From assembly GCF_000160555.1 (NCBI RefSeq), contig NZ_GG749280.1, positions 237,890 through 301,889 of the forward strand: a DNA stretch of 64,000 nucleotides. Direction: 5' to 3'. The DNA comes from Centipeda noxia ATCC 43541. Lineage in GTDB: Bacteria; Bacillota; Negativicutes; Selenomonadales; Selenomonadaceae. Below are positions 16,283 through 24,933 of this stretch, in pieces. Position 1 is the stretch's first letter, and each line of letters begins with the position of its first letter. The position numbers and the translations under genes are program-made. The notes under the pieces are model-generated. The model was not told where the DNA came from. It saw only the letters and a program-made list of their open reading frames with translations, and searched no databases.

Positions 16283-17407
16283 CTATGCGCCGCGCCGCGC
16301 ATGTTTCAAACGGTAGACATATGCGAGGACTTCAGCGACCGCCTGATAGAGCTCATGCGGCACAGCATCGCCGACCTGCACGGCGGCATAGAGCGTACGC
16401 GCAAGCGGTTTATTCTCAATGATCGGGACACGCGCATCGCGCCCAATCTCCTTGATGCGCTGTGCGACGAGATCTTGTCCTTTAGCGACGACGGTCGGCG
16501 CGACCATCCCCTGCTCATAGGAGAGCGCCACGGCATAGTGCGTCGGGTTCGTGATGATGACATCCGCCTTTGGGACTTCCTTCATCATGCGTGCCATTGC
16601 CATCTGACGCTGCTTTTGACGGATCTTCCCCTTGATCTGCGGGTCTCCCTCAGTCTGTTTCATCTCGTCCTTGACTTCCTGCTTTGTCATCTTGAGATCC
16701 TGCGTCGTCTGCCATCTCTGGTAGCCATAGTCGCAGAACGCCATAATCATAATGACGCCGATAACGATGAACGCCATCTGGAAGATGATCTCGGCGACCA
16801 GCGCAAGGCTCGTTGTCAGATCGAAGAACATGAACTGCGGCATCGCGAGAATTTGCTCGTGAATAAAGCGGTAGAGAAAGAAGCCGATGACGATGATCTT
16901 AAAGAAGGACTTTGCCAGCTCCACAAGCGCCCGCTTCGAAAAGATGCGCCCGAATCCGTTGATCGGATTCAATTTATCCAGCTTGAACTCAATGGACTCC
17001 GCACTGAAATTCAGGCCGACCTGGAAAAAATTGATCGCAAGGCCGATGACCATGATAAAGAGCATGATCGGGAACGCGGTCTTGGCAAGTACAATGATGA
17101 TGCCGATGAAGATGCGGATGATATTCTCCGTATCGACCGTCTGGTTCAGATTGCTGAACACATAGGTTGTGTAGGTCGCGATCGAAAGATAGATAGAGTC
17201 CCACAGGAGCTTCAGAGAGAAGAAACCCACGAGCAGGACAAATGCCGTATTCAGTTCCTGACTGCGCCCGACCTGTCCTTTTTTCCGGGCATCGGCACGC
17301 TTTTTCGCGGTCGGTTCTTCCGTCTTTTCCCCGCCGGCGAAACGCTGGAGGTCAAAGACGAATGCGCACCTATTGCAGGGCGCGTACCGCAAGCGATATA
17401 TTTCCAT
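16283..17407 (-). CDS. flhB: Flagellar export switch protein FlhB
   Basis: Export apparatus protein that switches substrate specificity from hook to filament proteins by self-cleavage. The family start DLQRFAGGEKTEEPTAKKR is near residue 20, four membrane helices lie between about 45 and 210, and the cleavage motif NPTH is in VIITNPTHYAVALSYEQ. The ATG at 17407 lies within the end of fliR (38-base overlap); a further in-frame start at 17443 is possible but adds residues not usual for the family. Neither has a strong ribosome-binding site, which suits translational coupling. Confidence 0.93.
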   Translation of the reverse strand: MEIYRLRYAPCNRCAFVFDLQRFAGGEKTEEPTAKKRADARKKGQVGRSQELNTAFVLLVGFFSLKLLWDSIYLSIATYTTYVFSNLNQTVDTENIIRIFIGIIIVLAKTAFPIMLFIMVIGLAINFFQVGLNFSAESIEFKLDKLNPINGFGRIFSKRALVELAKSFFKIIVIGFFLYRFIHEQILAMPQFMFFDLTTSLALVAEIIFQMAFIVIGVIMIMAFCDYGYQRWQTTQDLKMTKQEVKDEMKQTEGDPQIKGKIRQKQRQMAMARMMKEVPKADVIITNPTHYAVALSYEQGMVAPTVVAKGQDLVAQRIKEIGRDARVPIIENKPLARTLYAAVQVGDAVPHELYQAVAEVLAYVYRLKHARRGA

Positions 17408-18152
17408 ACATTTCATTAAACAGCACATCCAGGAATAAGACATAGAACGGAATAATCATTGAGAGAACAACAATGCCGATCATCAGCTGCATCGGAATGC
17501 CGACAACGAAGATATTCATCTGCGGCATCGTGCGCGATAAAATGCCGAGTCCCACGTTGGTGAGCAGGATGGCGAAGGTAATCGGCATCGCAATCTTCAT
17601 CCCCGTGACGAAAATTCCACCGGTGAAATTGGCCAGGAGCAGCGCAATCGACAGATTGGGCTCCATCCCGGCGAGCGGAACGGCCCGAAAACTCTCCACC
17701 AACGCTGCAATAATCATATGATGCCCGTTGGTCACCAACAGGATGATCACCGCTAAATTATAAAGAAAACTTCCGATGAGCGGTATCTGCTGACCGGAAG
17801 TCGGATCTACAACATTGACGATGGCAAATCCCACCTGCATATCCATGACCTTGCCCGCCATGGTGATGGCGGCAAAGGAAATGTACGCGACAAAACCGAT
17901 CAGCCAGCCGATAAACAACTCGCCGACAGCCGCAACCGCAAACATAATGATGGTCTCGGGGGCCGTGACAACGCCCAGTCTGTCAATTACAGGAAAGAGC
18001 ACCACGGTCATCGCCAACGCAATCCCTACACGAAAGAACGGTGCGATGTTCATGCTGCCGAAAAACGGCGAAATTAAAAAGATGCCGCTGATCCTTGTGA
18101 GTGTCAGCAAAAACGCCGCAATATGTCCCTGAAGCAGCTCATACAAATCCAT
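17370..18152 (-). CDS. fliR: Flagellar export apparatus protein FliR
   Basis: Membrane component of the export gate together with FliP and FliQ. Length of 260 aa with about six to seven hydrophobic helices (for example FLLTLTRISGIFLISPFFGS at the N-terminus) is normal. It follows fliQ by 15 bp and overlaps flhB, the standard fliPQR-flhB order. Confidence 0.95.
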   Translation of the reverse strand: MDLYELLQGHIAAFLLTLTRISGIFLISPFFGSMNIAPFFRVGIALAMTVVLFPVIDRLGVVTAPETIIMFAVAAVGELFIGWLIGFVAYISFAAITMAGKVMDMQVGFAIVNVVDPTSGQQIPLIGSFLYNLAVIILLVTNGHHMIIAALVESFRAVPLAGMEPNLSIALLLANFTGGIFVTGMKIAMPITFAILLTNVGLGILSRTMPQMNIFVVGIPMQLMIGIVVLSMIIPFYVLFLDVLFNEMYGNISLAVRALQ

Positions 18153-18167
18153 GCAGCGCCGCCCCTT

Positions 18168-18437
18168 TCATCGCAGATACTGCGGCAGATTGACAAAGAC
18201 ATTTGTCACATACTCCACCATAATGCGCAGCATCCACGGGCCAAAGATCAAGATGGCGACAAATACCGCAATGATCTTCGGGATGAACGCCAGCGTCTGC
18301 TCCTGAATCGAAGTCGTCGCCTGAAACACGGCTACCAAAAGGCCGACAATAAGGCCCAGGCCCAACATGGGGGCAGAGACCAAGAGGACAATCATGAGCG
18401 CTTCCTGGGCAAGCTGGATGACCAAATCTCCGGACAT
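18168..18437 (-). CDS. fliQ: Flagellar export apparatus protein FliQ
   Basis: An 89-aa protein with two membrane helices, as usual for FliQ. Recognisable pieces are VIQLAQEALMIVLLVSAPML and LGLIVGLLVAVFQATTSIQEQTLAF (shown only in part here). It lies 15 bp after fliP and before fliR. Confidence 0.95.
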   Translation of the reverse strand: MSGDLVIQLAQEALMIVLLVSAPMLGLGLIVGLLVAVFQATTSIQEQTLAFIPKIIAVFVAILIFGPWMLRIMVEYVTNVFVNLPQYLR

Positions 18438-18452
18438 CAGTGCGCCTCCCCG

Positions 18453-19202
18453 TCAGCGGAAACTCATGATGAGCGACTGGATCAGGAGATGCCACCCATC
18501 AACCATAACAAACAGCAGGATCTTAAACGGCAGCGAGATCATCACCGGCGGCAGCATCATCATGCCCATGGACATGAGCGTACTCGCAACGATCATATCG
18601 ATAACGATAAACGGGATATAGATCATAAATCCGATCTGGAACGCCGTCTTCAGCTCACTGATAATGAACGCAGGGATGAGCGTGAACGTCGATACATCCT
18701 CAGGCCCGTCCGGCCGCGGCGCATCCGACAGATTGACAAAGAGCGCGAGGTCAGATTCTCGTGTTTGGCGGAACATGAACTCGCGCATCGGGTCGACAAC
18801 ATTCTCGAGCGCCTGCTCCTGTGATATCTCTCCCGCCAAATAGGGCTGGATCCCGTTTTCGTTCGCCTGCCCCCAGTAGGGTGCCATGATGTAGAACGAC
18901 AAAAACAGGGACAGCGCGATGACCACCTGGTTCGGCGGCACATTCTGCGTGGAGAGCGCATTGCGCAGGAACCCGATGACGACGACGATCCGGACAAAAG
19001 AGGTCGTCATGACCAGAATGGCCGGTGCCAGCGAAACAATCGTAAGCACAGCGAGCAGCTGCATGCTGGTCGCCACATCCTGCGGATTTTCCGAGGTTCC
19101 GACGCCAAGGCTGACGGTGGGGATCAGCGGCGCAGCGTCCGCATGTCCCGCGCCGAGCAGAAGGAGCGCCGCGCCTCCCAAAACAAGCCATATGCGCCCC
19201 AA
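18453..19202 (-). CDS. fliP: Flagellar export apparatus protein FliP
   Basis: Forms the core export channel. The 249-aa product starts with a signal peptide (LVLGGAALLLLGAGHADAAP) as FliP does, then has the conserved LAPAILVMTTSFVRIVVVIG, TQNVPPNQVVIALSLFLSF and the C-terminal GMMMLPPVMISLPFKILLFV. Order fliO-fliP-fliQ-fliR is standard. Confidence 0.97.
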   Translation of the reverse strand: MGRIWLVLGGAALLLLGAGHADAAPLIPTVSLGVGTSENPQDVATSMQLLAVLTIVSLAPAILVMTTSFVRIVVVIGFLRNALSTQNVPPNQVVIALSLFLSFYIMAPYWGQANENGIQPYLAGEISQEQALENVVDPMREFMFRQTRESDLALFVNLSDAPRPDGPEDVSTFTLIPAFIISELKTAFQIGFMIYIPFIVIDMIVASTLMSMGMMMLPPVMISLPFKILLFVMVDGWHLLIQSLIMSFR

Positions 19203-19232
19203 TTCTGTCCCCCCATTTCTCCCTATTTCGCC

Positions 19233-19745
19233 CTACTTCCGGAAAAGCGGCGGTATCTTTTGAACAAAATCCGACAGCGAGCCGAACTGCTCCTGAAAAA
19301 CGCCTCCGGCCGGCGGTTCTGCCGAGCGAATCTCCTCCACCGTCTCGGGATCGTCAATCTCCGTAATCAGGCGAATGTTCGTATCGGTAACACCGAGCAC
19401 AAAAATGCGGCCAAACAGCTCCACCACACAGACTGAACGGTTCGGTCCGAGCGGCAGCTGCAGATACACCTGACCGCCGCGTGCCGCCAGCGTTCGCATC
19501 GAGCTCTTGCCAAAGGTGCGCGCCACAAAGTAGGCAAGGATCACAACAAATGCAAAAACAGCAAAAAGGCTGACCACGTAGGCGACCGTCGACCACCATG
19601 ATACGGCCGACGGGCGCGGGTCAGCCTCTTCATATCCGGCTAGATATCCGCCGCCCGTCTCACCTGCAGCAGACGCATCCCCCGTACATAGTACGACAAG
19701 TATGCATCCGAGCAGCAGGGACAGAGAAAATATCCGTCCGCTCAT
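19233..19745 (-). CDS. fliO: Flagellar biosynthesis protein FliO
   Basis: FliO helps assemble the FliP ring. Starting at ATG 19745, which overlaps the cheY TGA by one base, the product has a signal-type N-terminus (IFSLSLLLGCILVVLCTGDA), a second membrane helix (about residues 55-77) and the small FliO domain (YLQLPLGPNRSVCVVELFGR). A longer frame upstream overlaps cheY and is not family-like. Length of 170 aa is normal. Confidence 0.88.
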   Translation of the reverse strand: MSGRIFSLSLLLGCILVVLCTGDASAAGETGGGYLAGYEEADPRPSAVSWWSTVAYVVSLFAVFAFVVILAYFVARTFGKSSMRTLAARGGQVYLQLPLGPNRSVCVVELFGRIFVLGVTDTNIRLITEIDDPETVEEIRSAEPPAGGVFQEQFGSLSDFVQKIPPLFRK

Positions 19746-20107
19746 CAGCCGACGGCTTTGCGAATGGCCTCCAGAACGCGATCCGCCTGGAACGGCTTCA
19801 CGATGAAGTCGCGCGCACCCGCCTGAATCGCCTCGATGACCATTGCCTGCTGGCCCATGGCACTGCACATAACGACCTTCGCCGCAGGGTCAACCTTTTT
19901 GATCTCTTTCACAGCGGTGATCCCGTCCATCTCCGGCATCGTGATATCCATCGTCACAAGGTCCGGCTTGAGTTCTTGATACTTCTCCAGCGCCTTCATG
20001 CCGTTCTCCGCTTCGCCGACAATTTCATAGCCGTTCTTCGACAGGATGTCCTTCACCATCATTCGCATAAACGCCGCATCATCAACGATCAGAACGCGAG
20101 TTGCCAT
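19745..20107 (-). CDS. cheY: Chemotaxis response regulator CheY
   Basis: Single receiver domain of 120 aa that, once phosphorylated by CheA, binds the motor switch. Acidic pocket Asp9-Asp10 (LIVDDAAF), phospho-acceptor Asp54 in VTMDITMPEMDG, Ser/Thr position in VMCSAMG and Lys in FIVKPFQ are all present. AGGAGAGATGAG precedes the ATG. It lies between fliY and fliO, the usual Firmicutes place. Confidence 0.96.
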   Translation of the reverse strand: MATRVLIVDDAAFMRMMVKDILSKNGYEIVGEAENGMKALEKYQELKPDLVTMDITMPEMDGITAVKEIKKVDPAAKVVMCSAMGQQAMVIEAIQAGARDFIVKPFQADRVLEAIRKAVG

Positions 20108-20156
20108 TTTCTCATCTCTCCTTAATCCGACTGAAGAATATCCCTATTCCAGGGGC

Positions 20157-20180
20157 AATGCACATACATCTATGTGCATT
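20157..20180. other. Inverted repeat between fliY and cheY
   Basis: A perfect 10-bp inverted repeat (AATGCACATA with TATGTGCATT, 4-base loop) lies in the 157-bp gap between fliY and cheY. No T-run follows on the minus strand, so it is more likely an RNA-processing or stabilising hairpin, or a leaky terminator, than a strong terminator. Confidence 0.55.
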
Positions 20181-20264
20181 TTAAATCGTTACTCATTATA
20201 ACGAAAAGTACCGCCTGTGACAAGGATTTTCTGCACTACTCCCAAAAGATCCATATTCCTTCCG

Positions 20265-21446
20265 CTACTGGAGACGCGCTGCGCGCTCCAGAGGGCTGAC
20301 AATCTCCGTGATGCGAACGCCGAAGTTCTCGTCAATGACGACAACCTCGCCTTTCGCCAGATACTTTCCGTTGACCATGATATCCACAGGTTCTCCGGCA
20401 AGTTTATCCAGCTCTACAATCGAGCCCTTCGTCAGATCGAGAATGTCCTTGATCGACTTCTTTGTTCGGCCGAGTTCGACATTGACCTGAAGGGGCACAT
20501 CGAGAATAAGACCGATATTAGCATCATTGACTTGTACCGGAACAGAACTTAGCGGCGTAAACTGTGCCGACTGTACCGGAACATTCGATGCGACATGTGG
20601 CTGCATAGGCGGTGCTCCATATCCATAGTTCTCAGGGGCTGCTGCGGCGGCAGCAGGCGCAGCGGCTGCGGCAGGTGCGGCCGCCGGAGGCGGCTCTGCG
20701 GCAGCTGCCACGATCGCTTCTTCTTCATTATCGACATCCGCCTGCTGATTCATCAGGGCATCGACCATATCCTTCGCGACGTCCAGCGGCAGGAGCTGCA
20801 TGATCTCACTGTCAATGAGCCCGTCCACCTCCATGCGGAAGGATGTCTGTATGATCGGATCCACCTTGTCGAGCAGCTTGGACACGACTTCCGCCGTTCC
20901 AAGATCCACGAGCGTCACCACAGGCGGGGTGATATCCACCTTTTTGTTGAACATCGAGGAGAGCGAGGTCGCGACACTGCCCATCATCTGGTTCATGGAC
21001 TCGCTGACCGCGCTCATATGAATTTCGCTGAGCTCCTCGTCGGGATTCGTGCCGTCGTTGCCCATCATCAGATCGGCGATGATTGCGGCGTCCCGCGCCT
21101 GAATGCAGAGGACATTGTTGCCCTCGATCCCGACGCTGTATCCGACCTCCACCACGAGGAACGGGATCGGGTATCTTTCCTTGAGCGTGCGCAGATTGGA
21201 AACAGAGACGGTCGGCGTTGTGATTGATACCTTGCGCCCAAGCAGGACGGACAGCGTCGTCGCCGCACCGCCCATGGAAATGTTGCCGATCTCTCCGAGC
21301 GCGTCACGCTCCATATCGGTGATGCCGGCATCATCGGTGGAGGATGCGTCAGCGGCAGGCGCGGCATCATCTGCGGGCGAATCTCCTCCCGCCCCACCGC
21401 TTAGGAGAGCATCGATCTCCTCCTGCGAGATCATTTCATCACTCAT
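20265..21446 (-). CDS. fliY: Flagellar motor switch phosphatase FliY
   Basis: FliY replaces FliN in many Firmicutes: it is part of the C-ring and dephosphorylates CheY-P. The N-terminal EMISQEEIDALLSGG is the CheY-P-binding peptide. A CheC-like phosphatase domain (about residues 45-215) has two signatures, LGEIGNISMGGAATTLS and VSESMNQMMGSVATSLS, and an Ala/Pro-rich linker leads to a C-terminal FliN domain (QVNVELGRTKKSIKDILDLT). The ATG at 21446 overlaps the end of fliM; an ATG at 21458 sits inside the ribosome-binding site and is less likely. Confidence 0.95.
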   Translation of the reverse strand: MSDEMISQEEIDALLSGGAGGDSPADDAAPAADASSTDDAGITDMERDALGEIGNISMGGAATTLSVLLGRKVSITTPTVSVSNLRTLKERYPIPFLVVEVGYSVGIEGNNVLCIQARDAAIIADLMMGNDGTNPDEELSEIHMSAVSESMNQMMGSVATSLSSMFNKKVDITPPVVTLVDLGTAEVVSKLLDKVDPIIQTSFRMEVDGLIDSEIMQLLPLDVAKDMVDALMNQQADVDNEEEAIVAAAAEPPPAAAPAAAAAPAAAAAAPENYGYGAPPMQPHVASNVPVQSAQFTPLSSVPVQVNDANIGLILDVPLQVNVELGRTKKSIKDILDLTKGSIVELDKLAGEPVDIMVNGKYLAKGEVVVIDENFGVRITEIVSPLERAARLQ

Positions 21447-22440
21447 TCGCGTCGTCATCTCCTTCTATAATGCCGGATATCTGAACAGCCATGCGCTTTC
21501 CGGCAGTGCCGGGGTGCGCGCGGAATTTTGGATTCGTCCCGACATAGCAGACGAGTTCATCCTGCGCCAGCGTATCAAGCTGCAGAACGTCGCCGAAGCC
21601 GAGGGTAAGGAATTCGTTGATCGTAATATCAACCGAGCCGAGCTCGACTGAAAACGGCACCCACGTCCGCTCGATCTTGCGCTGGAGCTCTGCCACCTGC
21701 TCGGGGGTGCTCTCTTTATCCACAGAGGACGCTACCCAGAATGATGTTGTGAGCTTTGACATAACAGGCTCGAGCACGAGGTACGGAATACAGACGTTCA
21801 TCATGCCCTCGACATCCCCCATCTTGACATGGATCGTGATGAGCACAACCATGTCGCTGGGCGGTACAATCTGGGCAAACTGGGGATTCGTCTCCATCGT
21901 CTCAAAGTTCGGTCGGAACTCGATGACGTTGCTCCACGCTTCCCTGAAATAGTTGATGACCGTATCAATGAAGCGCCGCATAACGGCTGCTTCAATATCG
22001 GTCAGCGCACGCGACTTAACGCCGGGTTTCCCTTCTCCGCCGAAAATGCGGTCAATGTATGCAAACGCAATGTCTGTGCCGACCTCAATAATGATATTTC
22101 CCTTCAGCGGCGGCAATGCGATGATGCCGATCACGGACGGATTCCCCATGGACTGGACAAATTCCTGATAGGTCATCTGCTCGACGGACATAACCTCAAT
22201 GTCGATCATCGCGCGCAGGCTTGCCGACAGATAGGTGTTTAAGAGGCGCGAAAAGCTCTCATGCAGCATGAAGAGCGTGCGAATCTGATCCTTGGAGAAT
22301 TTATCCGGCCGCTTGAAGTCGTAGACCTTGACCTTGCGTTCCTCTTCTTCCGCCTTGACTTCCTCAGCGGAGACCGAGCCATCCGAAAGCGCTGAGAGCA
22401 GTTTATCTATTTCGGATTGAGACAGTACGTCCTCAGCCAA
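21439..22440 (-). CDS. fliM: Flagellar motor switch protein FliM
   Basis: C-ring protein that binds CheY-P and sets rotation direction. The N-terminal EDVLSQSEIDKLLSALSDG is the CheY-P-binding peptide, the middle domain contains GNPSVIGIIALPPLKGNIII, and the C-terminal SpoA domain includes SVELGSVDITINEFLTLGFGD. Length of 333 aa is normal. It follows fliL by 39 bp and overlaps fliY by a few bases. Confidence 0.96.
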   Translation of the reverse strand: MAEDVLSQSEIDKLLSALSDGSVSAEEVKAEEEERKVKVYDFKRPDKFSKDQIRTLFMLHESFSRLLNTYLSASLRAMIDIEVMSVEQMTYQEFVQSMGNPSVIGIIALPPLKGNIIIEVGTDIAFAYIDRIFGGEGKPGVKSRALTDIEAAVMRRFIDTVINYFREAWSNVIEFRPNFETMETNPQFAQIVPPSDMVVLITIHVKMGDVEGMMNVCIPYLVLEPVMSKLTTSFWVASSVDKESTPEQVAELQRKIERTWVPFSVELGSVDITINEFLTLGFGDVLQLDTLAQDELVCYVGTNPKFRAHPGTAGKRMAVQISGIIEGDDDANE

Positions 22441-22479
22441 GACTCTTCCCCCTTCCCATTGTGCAGCGAATCATATTGC

Positions 22480-23001
22480 TTACTGCAGCAGGAAGCTCGT
22501 GATGTAAACATCGTAAACAGAGCCCTGGCCCAGGCGCTCGTTGAGCGCATCCTTCAGCTGCTTCTTGAGTGCGTCCTGCTTGGACGCATCAAACTCCTCA
22601 AGCGGTGCGGCGCGCAGGAACTGCATCGTCGTATCGAGGATCTTCGTCTCCGCGACGGAGCCGACTTTCCCATCCGTTACATTCTCGGATTTTCCGGGAT
22701 TCAGTTCCAGGACGATCCCCGCCTTGAGGAACTTCCCTGCGCGGCCCCCGCCGACATTGACCAGAATTCCTTCTTTGGGATCGCCGAGCTTGTAGAACAC
22801 GCCCGGGTCACGATGTGAGCCGCTGCCGCCCCCATCTTCTGAATGCAGCGGCGACTCCGTCTGTGAAAAGATGTAGTATGAAATACCGCCGGCTGCAGCC
22901 ACCGCGACCAGAACTGCCACGACGACCACAACAACCAGCATCAGCATAGGCGATTTCTGTTTCGGCTGTTCTGCCGCCTGTTCTTCCTTTTCCTCCGCCA
23001 T
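22480..23001 (-). CDS. fliL: Flagellar basal body-associated protein FliL
   Basis: Single-pass membrane protein that supports the stator at the motor. A short cytoplasmic Glu/Gln/Lys-rich N-terminus precedes one strong membrane helix (about residues 18-46, a run of Val and Ala) and the periplasmic FliL domain (KFLKAGIVLELNPG, TKILDTTMQFLRA). GGGAGGGAATTA lies before ATG 23001. A promoter and two hairpins lie in its leader. Confidence 0.93.
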   Translation of the reverse strand: MAEEKEEQAAEQPKQKSPMLMLVVVVVVAVLVAVAAAGGISYYIFSQTESPLHSEDGGGSGSHRDPGVFYKLGDPKEGILVNVGGGRAGKFLKAGIVLELNPGKSENVTDGKVGSVAETKILDTTMQFLRAAPLEEFDASKQDALKKQLKDALNERLGQGSVYDVYITSFLLQ

Positions 23002-23030
23002 GAGTTAATTCCCTCCCTAAAAATGACCAC

Positions 23031-23047
23031 GAAGCCGCAGCGGCTTC
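23031..23047 (-). promoter_or_regulatory. Hairpin in the fliL leader
   Basis: GAAGCCG and CGGCTTC with a 3-base loop, then GTGGTCATTTTTAGGG on the minus strand, between the fliL promoter and its ribosome-binding site. It could be a weak attenuator or an RNA-stabilising hairpin. Confidence 0.45.
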
Positions 23048-23072
23048 ACACCGGGGCACTCCCTTGCCGCGT

Positions 23073-23123
23073 GAAGGAACACACTGTTCCTTCCATTATA
23101 CCAAAGGAATGGAAATTCGCCAA
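23073..23123 (-). promoter_or_regulatory. Promoter of the fliL-fliM-fliY run with a palindrome at its start site
   Basis: Minus strand TTGGCG (23123-23118), 17 bases, TATAAT (23100-23095). The expected start point falls in a perfect inverted repeat, GAAGGAACA-cac-TGTTCCTTC (23073-23093). The repeat could be an operator blocking or recruiting polymerase, or a hairpin at the 5' end of the transcript. Confidence 0.75.
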
Positions 23124-23324
23124 CTAATTTTGATGGAGCGCCCGACGGTACTTAATCGTACGGCGCACAATCTCCTCCATCGGCTCTTCGACGATGAGTT
23201 TCTTGCCGTTGGTAAGCGTTATCACTGTGTCCGGCGTTTCCTCAATGCTCTCAATGATCTCTGCATTGAGGACAAATTCTCCCTTTTGATTCGTCTTGGA
23301 GTTGAACTTCGTCAGCATGATCAT
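23124..23324 (-). CDS. flbD: Flagellar FlbD / swarming SwrD family protein (66 aa)
   Basis: A small protein of the flagellar FlbD family; in Bacillus the homologue SwrD raises motor torque. The ATG at 23324 follows GGAGGGG with 9-base spacing and gives MIMLTKFNSKTNQKGEFVLN; an upstream in-frame start lacks these features. The conserved core NAEIIESIEETPDTVITLTN and GKKLIVEEPMEEIVRR is complete. It is the first gene of the uninterrupted flagellar block, 153 bp after recO. Confidence 0.9.
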   Translation of the reverse strand: MIMLTKFNSKTNQKGEFVLNAEIIESIEETPDTVITLTNGKKLIVEEPMEEIVRRTIKYRRALHQN

Positions 23325-23477
23325 GACAGGTTTCCCCTCCGTTCCCTTTTTGTTTTCTTTGGTATTCGCACAATAAAAGTACATGCGAAATGATTACTTG
23401 TATATTTTCGCCGCGATCTTTACTTTTCCTTTTTTTTCAGCGTTATTTTTTCATGTCATCTTAAATTTTTATCAAAA

Positions 23478-24209
23478 TCATGCAAGCTGCGCTAAAAAAT
23501 CGAGCGATCGAAGAGGGTGCCCGACAAGTTCCCGCACGTGGGCGAGCACGATCGCCTCCGCCGCCATGAGCACTCCGCCCCGTACGCGCAGAGGCGCCGG
23601 ATTCTGCCAATCGAGCGTCTGCAGCCCGATGAGCAGTTCCCGCAGTTCGGCCGAAAAGAGGACCGCCCCTTCCGTACGGCAGTCCGCACACAGCGCACCG
23701 CCCTCGCGCGCGAGGAAAAAGGCATCCCCCTCGATCGCTTTCCCGCAGTGGATGCAGCGCTCATAGCTCTGCTGCAGCCCCGCTGCAGCGAGGATCTGAA
23801 CGACGGAGGCGAGCGCGGTTACGCGCGGATTTCGCGTCTCGAATGCCGTCAGAATATGGACGAGCCGATCGAAAAAGGCCTCGTCCGATACCCCCTCGGG
23901 CAAAAATTCGCGAATCACCTCCGCGACAAACGTCGCATAGGCGAGCGAGGCAAGATCGAGCGAAATCTTAGCGTGATGGTCGCGCACCGAAGCAGTCTTC
24001 ACCGTCTCGAGGCGCGCTCCCTCGGCGAGCTGCAGATCAGCGTGCACGAACATCTGCATTGCGCCCGCGAGCGGACTGCGCGGCCGGCGGCATCCGAATG
24101 CCGCGGCGCGCAAAATCCCCTGTCTGCGGGTAAAGACGGTGACAATCTTATCGGCTTCGCCCCAATTCCGTGCACCGAGCACGATCCCTTCTGCGCCGTA
24201 AAGAGCCAT
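23478..24209 (-). CDS. recO: DNA repair protein RecO
   Basis: Recombination mediator that helps load RecA with RecF/RecR. The OB-fold N-terminus (YGAEGIVLGARNWGEADKIV) is followed by helices and a zinc-finger-like CIHCGKAIEGD with CADC, as in Firmicutes RecO. Length of 243 aa is normal. Its ATG directly follows the stop codon of the DUF502 gene, and era is just upstream, a common arrangement. Confidence 0.93.
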   Translation of the reverse strand: MALYGAEGIVLGARNWGEADKIVTVFTRRQGILRAAAFGCRRPRSPLAGAMQMFVHADLQLAEGARLETVKTASVRDHHAKISLDLASLAYATFVAEVIREFLPEGVSDEAFFDRLVHILTAFETRNPRVTALASVVQILAAAGLQQSYERCIHCGKAIEGDAFFLAREGGALCADCRTEGAVLFSAELRELLIGLQTLDWQNPAPLRVRGGVLMAAEAIVLAHVRELVGHPLRSLDFLAQLA

Positions 24210-24887
24210 CTATTCCTCCGCCCCGGTCTTTCGATCAGAGGGCTCCGAGGGCCTGCCGGCATTTTTCTGTGCGCTGCTCCCTTTCACATCGGCAAGCGGC
24301 ATGACGGCGCCTGCCGTCAGCATATATTGGAGGGCCTCCTCCTTCGGAATATTGATCGTCACCGCATCCTCCTTCTTAACGAGGAGCGTCGTTCCCGAGG
24401 TCATGTTGAGGCTCCACGGAACAAAGACACAGACATAGCCGCCGCCCATCGCCTCCTGAAAGCGCGGCGGCAGATCCGCCATCACGAAGCCGAGCGCACG
24501 CGCTCCCTGATACGGGACATGGACGACGCGCTTGAAATTGCTGCGGGGGTCAAGCACGGCCTCCGAGAGACGCTTCACGCTCGTATAGATAAACTTCACA
24601 AACGGGATCGTCCCGATCATATTTTCGCCCAGCGAGATGAGCTTTGCGAGCACCCAGTTGGTCGATGCCCATCCGGCGAGATAGATGATGAGCACGAGAG
24701 TGATGATGCCCATGCCGGGGAAATAAAAGGGCAGGTACTGCCCGAGTACGCCCTCCGTAAAGCGAAGCGTCCACTCAATAACGAGCAGCGTGATGACAAC
24801 GGGTACAAGCACGAGCAGTCCGTTCACAAAGCGCCGCGATATCCGTTTCATCGCGCGCCGGTAGAGCAGGTTCAGCCGCAGTGTCAT
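24210..24887 (-). CDS. DUF502 family membrane protein
   Basis: This family has no settled function. Two membrane helices are visible (about residues 22-44 and 60-85), then the conserved soluble part with GTIPFVKFIYTSVKRLSEAV, FKRVVHVPYQGARALGFVM and VFVPWSLNMTSGTTLLVKKE. AAAGGAGG at good distance supports ATG 24887. It lies between era and recO and abuts recO. Confidence 0.88.
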   Translation of the reverse strand: MTLRLNLLYRRAMKRISRRFVNGLLVLVPVVITLLVIEWTLRFTEGVLGQYLPFYFPGMGIITLVLIIYLAGWASTNWVLAKLISLGENMIGTIPFVKFIYTSVKRLSEAVLDPRSNFKRVVHVPYQGARALGFVMADLPPRFQEAMGGGYVCVFVPWSLNMTSGTTLLVKKEDAVTINIPKEEALQYMLTAGAVMPLADVKGSSAQKNAGRPSEPSDRKTGAEE

Positions 24888-24933
24888 CTTCTCCGCCTCC
24901 TTTTCAATATCCTCGTATCTGAAACATCACTGA

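Noticed and set aside
19746-19868. N-terminal extension of fliO
   Set aside because: It overlaps cheY in another frame; the signal peptide begins at ATG 19745.
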